Source of the DNA: Actinokineospora baliensis
GTDB taxonomy: Bacteria; Actinomycetota; Actinomycetes; Mycobacteriales; Pseudonocardiaceae
Length of the DNA stretch: 64,000 nucleotides
Reading direction: 5' to 3'
Assembly (NCBI RefSeq): GCF_016907695.1
Contig: NZ_JAFBCK010000001.1
Location: 2,170,001 to 2,234,000 of the forward strand
The notes under the pieces are model-generated. The model was not told where the DNA came from and ran no database searches. It was given only the letters and a program-made list of their open reading frames with translations. Within the stretch, counting starts at the first letter, position 1; the number at the start of each line of letters is the position of its first letter. The translations under genes and the position numbers were made by a program. Shown here one piece after another: positions 64,000-64,000 of this stretch.

Positions 64000-64000
64000 G

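Overview
The window is high-GC actinobacterial chromosome. Gene order places it in the Pseudonocardiales or a close relative (inference). Two core blocks match the order known from Mycobacterium tuberculosis: mfd - mazG - lytic transglycosylase (LpqU-like) - eno - ftsB/divIC - DUF501 - ppx/gppA on the left, and cbs - proline-rich membrane protein - metB at the right edge. EspG-type ESX genes, XRE-DUF5753/DUF397 pairs and many apparently leaderless TANNNT promoters fit the same group.

Layout. 1-8.2 kb: partial mfd, a repeat-rich gap, HD-domain protein, enoyl-CoA hydratase, PQQ-type sugar dehydrogenase lipoprotein, two orphan ESX-type genes, SurA-like lipoprotein, mazG. 8.7-22 kb: tricorn protease, methyltransferase, two lytic transglycosylases, DUF501-ftsB-eno, TPR protein, acyl-CoA dehydrogenase, ppx/gppA. 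22.4-29.9 kb: a five-gene oligopeptide ABC transporter operon and a secreted subtilisin. 29.9-34.6 kb: a compact accessory locus, all on the minus strand: XRE/TPR regulator, 71-aa protein, 121-aa precursor peptide, YcaO, TfuA, methyltransferase. 34.6-44.3 kb: serine carboxypeptidase, family-5 uracil-DNA glycosylase, XRE/DUF397 pair, DUF4129-MoxR-DUF58 module, NDH-2, and a short tRNA with anticodon UAA. 44.5-54.3 kb: MerR regulator with an EphD-like hydrolase/SDR fusion, Bax-inhibitor protein, surface protein with class F sortase, deacetylase-like protein, CooC/MinD-like ATPase, DivIVA-like coiled coil. 54.9-57.4 kb: divergent prenyl synthase and terpene cyclase. 57.9-64 kb: Lrp/HPD pair, metB, membrane proteins, partial cystathionine beta-synthase.

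The most interesting system is the locus at 29.9-32.9 kb. YcaO plus TfuA is the enzyme pair known to install backbone thioamides, and the adjacent small protein is three near-identical repeats of about 34 residues, each carrying a Met-His-Met core. I read it as a multi-core thioamidated RiPP cluster with unusual Met/His(/Cys) cores, possibly metal-binding. No chemistry can be proven from sequence.

The intergenic DNA is also unusual. Two 142-144 bp terminal-inverted-repeat elements lie in opposite orientation at 1.4-2.1 kb. Decayed tandem copies of gene 3' ends lie beyond mazG, the first transglycosylase and the prenyl synthase. A triplicated unit of about 97 bp with DnaA-box-like sites follows the terpene synthase. 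Regulation of the terpene synthase may depend on the rare UUA codon, which it carries at codon 257.
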